A stretch of 64,000 nucleotides of DNA, from positions 732,001 through 796,000 of the forward strand of contig JARHVA010004806.1 in the NCBI GenBank assembly GCA_037957365.1. The letters run 5' to 3'. Positions 58,740-64,000 of the stretch are shown in pieces; position 1 is the first letter of the stretch, and each line of letters opens with the position of its first letter. The notes under the pieces were generated by a model. That model had not been told where the DNA came from. It did no database searches and saw only the letters and a program-made list of their open reading frames with translations. The position numbers and the translations under genes are program-made. Source of the stretch: Torreya grandis. Its lineage: Eukaryota; Streptophyta; Pinopsida; Cupressales; Taxaceae.

Positions 58740-59570
58740 GAACAAAACTACAAAAGGCAATTAGGTCAGAGATATATAGATAGGTATTATTTCCATGGCT
58801 ATTGTTTTTATTATAATGGATATGGTCACAAGAAATTAGAATATAGAAAAAGAGCTAACAATTTCAAAAATAAAGAGAAGGAAAGTTAAGTACAGTCAAG
58901 CAGAAGCCACAACTCTTTTTCTCCTCTATCAAGCTTTGATGAAGAGACCATAGTATGCTACAAGTGCACCAACTACAAACATATAACTCGATATTATAGA
59001 AGAGTGTTCAAGTCAGTCAAGAAGGATCAGAGGTTCAAAGATCCATTTATTAGGAAGAAGGTTTAGACATGTACATGGCAGAAGAAACAACATGAAGATT
59101 CTATGATGGTGCAGACATCTCTGCATGTGGGAGGTAAAGATCAACCATGGTTATTTGATAGCAGATGTTTGAAGCATATGACAAGAGAAAAAAGTAAGTT
59201 CATTTCTCTAAAGAAGATAAATGGTGGTACAATGATATTTAGAGATAAAACCACTGCTAGGATAGCTAGAAAAGGTACTTTGAGTTTGGATTATGGTAGA
59301 ACTAAGACTAAAAATGTTTTGTATGTAAAAGGTCTTAAGCATAATCTGTTGAGTGTTAGTCAAATTTGTGATCAAGGATACACATTAAGGTTTCATGCTG
59401 AAGGTTATGAGATTAGAAGAAAAGATTCAAATGAGTTGATTGCAGATGCTCAAAGGATAGGGAACAATGTATATGTTTTGTCAGATATCGTCTCAAAGGC
59501 ACGATCAAGGGATACATTCAAAGATCAGCGAGAGGAGTTGGGAGTAATTTCTATTACTTCCTACCATTGA
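58740..59570 (+). pseudogene. Copia zinc knuckles and truncated protease
   Basis: Continuation of the Copia polyprotein. A second knuckle near 58790-58850 reads GYCFYYNGYGHKKLEYRK, with two Cys replaced by Tyr. A third at 58958-59000 reads CYKCTNYKHITRYYRR, with the last Cys replaced by Tyr. After an in-frame stop at 59066, a 155-codon frame (59103-59570) has the retropepsin start QPWLFDSRCLKHMTREKSKF and NVLYVKGLKHNLLSVSQI, then GYTLRFHAEGYEIRRKDSN. The catalytic DSG is DSR, so the protease is dead. The protein ends where the GAG-pre-integrase domain should begin. The following 59571-59794 is 3' untranslated-like sequence, so the integrase-RT-RNase H part was lost in one deletion near 59570. 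Confidence 0.88.
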
Positions 59571-59794
59571 TGTTCAGCATCAAGTGAGGGGGAGCTAAGT
59601 GTTAGCTCTAGGTAGGCCCTTTACCATTGATGTCAAATGGGGAGAATAACATGTACAAGTATAGGTGAAAAAAATAGGTACAGGGAATAAGTATAGGTTG
59701 CTACAGTAAGGGAGAGTTACTGTATGTTTTTAGATGATGGTATGTGTAGGTGACAGGATGTGGCAATTTCAAGATTGAGGTTACCATCAATGAC

Positions 59795-59805
59795 AAAGGG
59801 GGAGA
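59795..59805 (+). other. Copia polypurine tract
   Basis: aaagggggaga, one base before the 3' LTR start. It is the plus-strand primer for reverse transcription. Confidence 0.9.
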
Positions 59806-60281
59806 TTGTTGGAAATATTGTCATTGATGTCAAATGTTTAGTATTATTGGTGATAAAGGCCCCATTGCATTTAATTTTATTTATCTTGGCTAATATGAGT
59901 TAATATTTATTTAATATTAATGAATATATTTTTGGTTGCATATGAGACAAAATAAGGGCCCATGGAGAAGTCGAAGAGTCATGGGATAAAGACAAAAGAA
60001 GGATGGGATGCATTTTCCCATGAAGAGTCATCTTGGGGAATACCAAGAGTCGCCAAGTGAAGACAAAAGAGTAAAGGGTGAATTTATCATGAAGGGACAC
60101 TTTGAGGAATATGAAAAGTCACCAAAGATAAGGACAAAAGTGGGAAAGACGTTTTTGGTCATGAAGCGTCACCACATGACTTTTCAAATGCTTGGATATG
60201 AAGGGTCATCCAAGATTGGTGCCATTTTCCATGAGGATTGAAAGGTCACAAAGGGGGAAGGCCAAAGGTCATTTGGAAAGC

Positions 60282-60289
60282 TATAAATA
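60282..60289 (+). promoter_or_regulatory. TATA box of the 3' LTR
   Basis: TATAAATA in the same context as in the 5' LTR. If active it would drive transcription rightward into the Gypsy element, antisense to its coding strand. Confidence 0.65.
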
Positions 60290-60493
60290 AAGGCTTGAGT
60301 AGCCATTTGTAATGTGGAAGTGAGAGGTTGATTTGATATTGTAATATCTAGCTTAAAAGAGTAATTGTGAGAGATGATTTGTATTTGTTATATCTAGCTT
60401 AGAAGAGCAAAAGTGAGAGAGAGGAAGAATATGTTGTATTGATCTATCATTTATTGAGATAGCAACATTGAGAGATAGGTGTGTGGTATACAC

Positions 60494-60773
60494 AAAGGGG
60501 TTGGTGCTCTTGTGGGTTGGTGCTCACAAATTCTTGCTAAGTTGGTGCTTGGCAAAGGGGTTGGTGCTCCTGTGGGTTGGTACTCATGAATTTTTTTTGG
60601 GTTGGTGCTCGGCAAAGGGGTTGGTGCTCCTGTGGGTTGGTGCTCATGAATAGGTGTTGGGTTGGTGCTTGGCAAAGGGGTTTGAAGCTCCTGTGGGTTG
60701 GTGCTCATGAATTATAGCTGAGGTTTGTACTTGGCAAAGGGGCATGGTGCTCCTATGGGGTTGTTCTCATGAA
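60494..60773 (+). repeat. ~60 bp LTR minisatellite, 3' copy (five units)
   Basis: Five units of the 'aaaggggttggtgctcctgt' type. A minus-strand frame here (60451-60708) gives a repetitive Pro/Thr string and is not a gene. Confidence 0.9.
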
Positions 60774-60983
60774 TATATTTGAGATTGATTCTCCATGGTT
60801 TTTCCCACATTGGGTTTCCACGTTATATCTGGTGTCTCTCTCTATCTTGTGTGATGTTTATTGTTTAAGTTTTATTACATATCTTGAATGATTGATTAAG
60901 TGGAATTTGGTTAAAGGAAAGATTTATAAGATATATATAATATATTGATTCACCCCCCCTCTCAGTATATTTCATGCTTAACA

Positions 60984-60988
60984 TCTAA
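60984..60988. other. Copia target-site duplication, right copy (TCTAA)
   Basis: Matches 55205-55209 exactly. Confidence 0.92.
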
Positions 60989-62240
60989 TCTAACACATAT
61001 AAAGGATAAACTATATACTTTTTAAGATAAGACACATGGAATACATTATGAAAAATAACTAGAGTTGGTGGAAATGCAAGCCTATATGCTACAAGGTTGA
61101 CCACTTGAAAAGCCTTGAAGAGTCCCACATATCTTAGTGAAAGTTTCACTGACTTCCCAAAATTAATCAAGATTTTTTGAGGTTTAACCTATAGAAACAC
61201 TTTATCATCTACAAAAAATTACCTAGCCATTATCTTCAGATCAACATAACTTTTTTGTCTATCATTGGCCTTAGACAACCTCTACTTGATTATGCTAACT
61301 TGATCTTCCATTTTTGAAAGTATCTCAGGTCCAAAGACTACCCTGTCTTCTAACTTATCCCAACTGATTGGTATTATACACCTCCTTCTATATAATGCCT
61401 CAAATGGATCCATCTTTAATGCTAATTGGTTTGAGTTGTTATAATTAAACTCAACCAATGAAAGGTAATATTCCCAGTTGTATTGTTGATCCATGTAATA
61501 CATATGAAGGAGAGCTTCCAAAATATGATTAAATCATTTTATCTGTCTATCAATCTATGGGTGATATTCAATGCTAAATTTTAATTGTATACCTAAAGTC
61601 AAATTATGAGTCAACAAAAATCTAGAAGTCATCCTTAATTCATGATCCAAAATAACATTCTCTAGAAAACCATGCAAATAATACACTTTATGAATATCTT
61701 CATAAGAGTAGGTGCATTATCATTTGAATTTCTTAGTATAAAGTGAGTTACCTTAGTTAGTTTGTCAAATACTTCTAAGATTATGTCATGCTTATTCCAT
61801 GATAATGGTAAACCTTGGACAAAGTCTATAATAATCACGTAACACTTGTATTCTGGTATGTCATGTAGATACAAAAATCCAACCAAATGTACATGTTTAA
61901 CTTTCACACACTGACATTCCAAACAATGAGACACAAAATATAATATATCTCTCTTAATTCCTTTCTAGAAATAGAGTGTTCTAAGCTCAACTATGATCTT
62001 AGTTACTTCTGAGTATCCTAAATATGGGACATTATGTAATTTTTTTAGAACTATGCTCCTTATATTCTCCCTATCAAATACATACATCCTACCATTATAT
62101 CGTATAAAACCATCTTTCTCAATTCTAAAACCCTTAAAATTAGAATTTTGAGCTTTCTTAGATAATGATTTCCTAACCTGATCATAGAATTCATCTACTG
62201 GTGAGAATTTAATCACTTGATAACTAAAATTATTCTTGAT
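60985..62240 (-). pseudogene. Gypsy integrase relic
   Basis: The integrase inserts retroelement cDNA into chromosomes. On the minus strand: the zinc-binding region LKKLHNVPYLGYSEVTK (about 62050; second His replaced by Tyr) and CLECQCVKVKH (61926-61894, both Cys kept). The catalytic core starts with VIIIDFVQGLPLSWNKHD (61840-61795), keeping the first Asp. After stops and frame changes the second Asp is likely in LDHELRMTSRF (about 61640). The catalytic Glu of the 'QTE..N' motif is lost (reads QIK then a stop, about 61540). The C-terminal part LVEFNYNNSNQLALKMDPFE and ALYRRRC (61460-61375) is open, and the linker FGKSVKLSLRYVGLFKAFQV with FHNVFHVSYLKKY (61160-61010) precedes the chromodomain. 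Four or more stops: dead. Confidence 0.88.
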
Positions 62241-62344
62241 ATTAGCCATGGATGTTATGTACCTCCTATGGCTTAGGGAATTAGCTACTCTAATTTCCTT
62301 GCCTTTGATGTAATTAATATCAAAATCATAATCATACAATAAAT

Positions 62345-62625
62345 CTAACCATCATATTTGATGAGCATTCAAATTTGGTTGGGTGAAGATGTACTTAACT
62401 TCCAAGTTATCAATCTTGAGCTTAAATAGTTTTCCCAACAAATAATACCTCCAAACTTGTAAAGCATGCACACTTATCACAAGTTCTAGGTCATGAGGGG
62501 CATAATTCAACTCATATGGATTTAGTTTCCTAGACTCATAGGCTATCACTAAACCATATTAAATTAGATATCCTCTAATTCCATCCCTTGATGCATTGGT
62601 GATCATTGAGAATTGACCATTAGGA
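62345..62625 (-). pseudogene. Gypsy RNase H relic
   Basis: RNase H degrades RNA in RNA-DNA hybrids during reverse transcription. The minus strand reads DPNGQFSMITNASRDGIRGY (62625-62565), where the first catalytic Asp of TDAS is Asn. A stop follows, then VIAYESRKLNPYELNYAPHD and LELVISVHALQVWRYYLLGK, with KIDNLEVKYIFTQPNLNAHQ ending near 62352. A further block, YDFDINYIKGKEIRVANSLS (62335-62275), is the end of the domain, where the usual Asp of 'VADALSR' is Asn. Order and spacing match plant Gypsy pol. Confidence 0.88.
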
Positions 62626-63240
62626 TCAGGAACTCTTAGTACTAGTGCTAAAATAAGCCTCCTCTTTAGTTCCTAAAAGAACACCTCACACTTATTTGAC
62701 TAGATGAAACTTTCATTATTTCACTAAAGAGAGGTAATTATATTGGCTATTTTAAAGAAATTTAGAATGAATTAATTGTAATATCCCACTAATCCCATGA
62801 AACTTCTTACCTCATGCACATTATTTGGTTTTAGCCATTCCATAATGGTTCTTATTTTTCATGGATCTACTAAAATACCATCCATAGAGATAATATGTCC
62901 TAGATACTACACTTTATTTTGGAAAAAATCACACTTAAACTACTTAACATATAATCTATGATTCTACAAATGTTGCAAAACTAATTCTATATGCTCTAAG
63001 TTCTCTTCCTCATTCATGGAATAAATGAGGATGTCATCAAGAAATACCAACACAAAGTGATCTAGGTAATCTATAAACATAGTGTTCATAAGATTCATAA
63101 ATTATGCTAGAGCATTTATTAATCCAAATGGTAACATTGTAAATTATTAGTTCCTTTATCAAATCCTAAACACTATCTTTGGAATATATCTTCATAGATC
63201 CTCAACTAGTTGATTGAAAAAAATACCTAATAGTTCTATG
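62626..63240 (-). pseudogene. Gypsy reverse transcriptase relic (palm to connection)
   Basis: Minus-strand pieces in order: a decayed fingers/palm entry (IPKIVFRI, about 63190); FTMLPFGLINALA (63140-63105), the 'MPFGL.NAPATF' motif; and [20 protein letters not shown] (63050-62993), which keeps the catalytic pair as FLDD. Then a stop, CDFFQNKV, YLGHIISMDGILVDP and IRTIMEWLKPNNVHEVRSFM followed by GLVGYY (62930-62780), the thumb/connection. ELKRRLILALVLRV (62675-62635) leads into RNase H. Several stops and at least one frameshift. Fingers and the protease that should lie upstream are missing. Confidence 0.87.
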
Positions 63241-63344
63241 GGTAAATATTGATACTTAGCTTATAGATTTTCAATTACTACATGAATTCACTAATAAAAT
63301 GTACTTTGATAAGAAGTTAAACCCTTGTTATCTAATTTGTCTTA

Positions 63345-64000
63345 AGGACATTCTTTAGAAAAAAAGTCACCTCCACAAATGAAGCAACCTCTAACTAGTC
63401 CTTTCTTCTTAGTTTGTTGGTTTCCCTTAAAACCACCCTTCAAGCCATTACTAATATTTTTTTTCCCTGAACCACTATTGAACTTGGCATTCTAATTCTT
63501 GAAATGACCCTTGGAATATTCACTCCTCTACTTCTAATTATTCTTCTTGAAAGTTGGTTTAGAACTTCCAAATTTATTTTTGAACTTATCTCTGACTTGG
63601 GTAAGAGATTTTAGTTTATGTTCTTGCTTGACTACTTTCTTGAACATCTAATCCATGGTAGATATAACATGCACATCTACTTCACTACCTATTTGGAATT
63701 TCAATTCCATGACAAATTTATTAATTCTAAACCTCTCATTGGCTTGATAATGAGGTATATACTAAAAAATATTGGTGAATTTATCCTATCATTCATTTAA
63801 CAATAAATAATCTTACTTAATATTCTAAAAATATTTAAGCTTTTGGTCTAAGTACATCTATGGAATCCATTGTGACCTAAACAATGTCACAAACTGTTCC
63901 CAAGTGGTGGTGGTTGAGTCAAGGTTCATCTCAAGCTTCTTGTTTGACCATCAATTTGTTGCTTCCCAACAAGATGATAAGCTCCCCAGACTACTTTCAT
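63345..64000 (-). pseudogene. Gypsy gag relic with zinc knuckle, cut by the window edge
   Basis: Minus strand near the right edge. A basic, Lys/Asn/Gly-rich nucleocapsid stretch (NSGSGKKNISNGLKGGFKGN, then QQTKKKGLVRG) leads into a CCHC-type knuckle CFICGGDFFSKECP (63388-63347), with His replaced by Phe, and a stop. Upstream, KQEHKLKSLTQVRDKFKNKF (63630-63575) and interrupted capsid-like sequence continue to 64000. A 60-codon plus-strand frame at 63618 overlaps it and is a shadow. Confidence 0.75.

Larger units (their letters stand above)
55210..60983 (+). mobile_element. Ty1/Copia LTR retrotransposon, pol-deleted, inserted in Gypsy chromodomain
   Basis: A complete insertion with TG..CA LTRs (55210-56300 and 59807-60983), a primer site, gag, the start of protease, a polypurine tract and a perfect 5 bp duplication TCTAA. 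By eye the first ~440 aligned LTR bases differ at about 18 positions (roughly 96% identity), which means a fairly old insertion. The internal region is only 3.5 kb. After the protease/GAG-pre-integrase block, integrase, reverse transcriptase and RNase H are missing, so any movement would have needed proteins from a related element. The gag carries a further insertion (57482-58367). It splits the minus-strand Gypsy element. Confidence 0.95.
59807..60983 (+). repeat. Copia 3' LTR (1177 bp)
   Basis: Starts tgttggaaatattgtcattg and ends catgcttaaca. It is collinear with the 5' LTR but longer by 86 bp because its minisatellite has five full ~60 bp units (60494-60773). Confidence 0.95.
54222..64000 (-). 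mobile_element. Ty3/Gypsy chromovirus-like element, minus strand, interrupted and running off the right edge
   Basis: Minus-strand order from the right edge: gag with zinc knuckle (64000-63345), RT (63240-62700), RNase H (62625-62345), integrase (62240-61270) and the integrase C-terminal linker (61170-60985). Then comes the Copia insertion, followed by the chromodomain (55204-55047). A polypurine tract (54910-54922) is followed by an LTR start reading tgtcacatcgtgatttctct on the minus strand from 54909. The order gag-RT-RH-IN-chromodomain defines Ty3/Gypsy chromoviruses. The other LTR is outside the window, and the far end of this LTR between 54222 and 54909 could not be fixed. Protease and the RT fingers between zinc knuckle and palm appear deleted. 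Many stops and lost catalytic residues show it is dead. It is older than the Copia element it hosts. Confidence 0.85.

Noticed and set aside
60451..60708. Minus-strand Pro/Thr-rich repetitive frame
   Set aside because: Produced by the LTR minisatellite in reverse; its unit length is a multiple of three, which keeps the frame open.

Overview
This window looks like nuclear DNA of a land plant with a large, repeat-dominated genome, most likely a gymnosperm. That placement is inference. It rests on strong AT richness, no intact gene in 64 kb, plant-type Copia and Gypsy retrotransposon relics, CACTA-type transposase remains, and three decayed pentatricopeptide-repeat (PPR-DYW) gene pieces. I saw no tRNA, rRNA, CRISPR, bacterial or organellar signal. 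Every coding region I could support is broken.

Layout. 1-13.2 kb holds decayed minus-strand coding relics: an unnamed long one at 1.2-4.6 kb, a gag-like one at 5.9-7.1 kb and a Gypsy gag-protease one at 12.5-13.15 kb. A (TA)n/(CA)n hairpin lies at 10.4 kb. 18.0-21.0 kb is a tandem array of divergent ~190-310 bp units that grades into a dense palindromic satellite built on GGTATCTCCTAGGAGATACC, ending in a 142 bp foldback. 21-43.9 kb is mostly featureless. It contains two plus-strand PPR-DYW relics (26.9 and 29.3 kb), a CACTA (tnp2-type) transposase relic (31.6 kb) between two ~0.42 kb direct repeats, and a minus-strand DYW fragment (39.9 kb).

43.9-52.5 kb is the most unusual part. Two more arrays of the palindromic satellite (43.9-45.8 and 47.3-48.1 kb) are followed by a decayed gene of an uncharacterised family whose conserved blocks are QLDN..ENKN and VGHTHEDI. 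A GT-AG intron of 889 bp can be placed exactly, and diverged satellite monomers lie inside that intron. The gene could be a transposase-like protein with D, D and E/D candidate residues, flanked by subterminal-type palindromic repeats. This is a hypothesis, not a demonstration.

54.2-64 kb is a nested transposon stack. A minus-strand Ty3/Gypsy chromovirus-like element (gag, RT, RNase H, integrase, chromodomain) was entered just before its chromodomain by a plus-strand Copia element (55210-60983). That element has TG..CA LTRs, a perfect 5 bp target duplication TCTAA, a tRNA-iMet-type primer site and a polypurine tract. It has lost integrase, RT and RNase H. Its gag was then hit by a third element, a single minus-strand LTR plus primer site (57482-58367), bounded by an exact AAAAATGA duplication that preserves the host reading frame.
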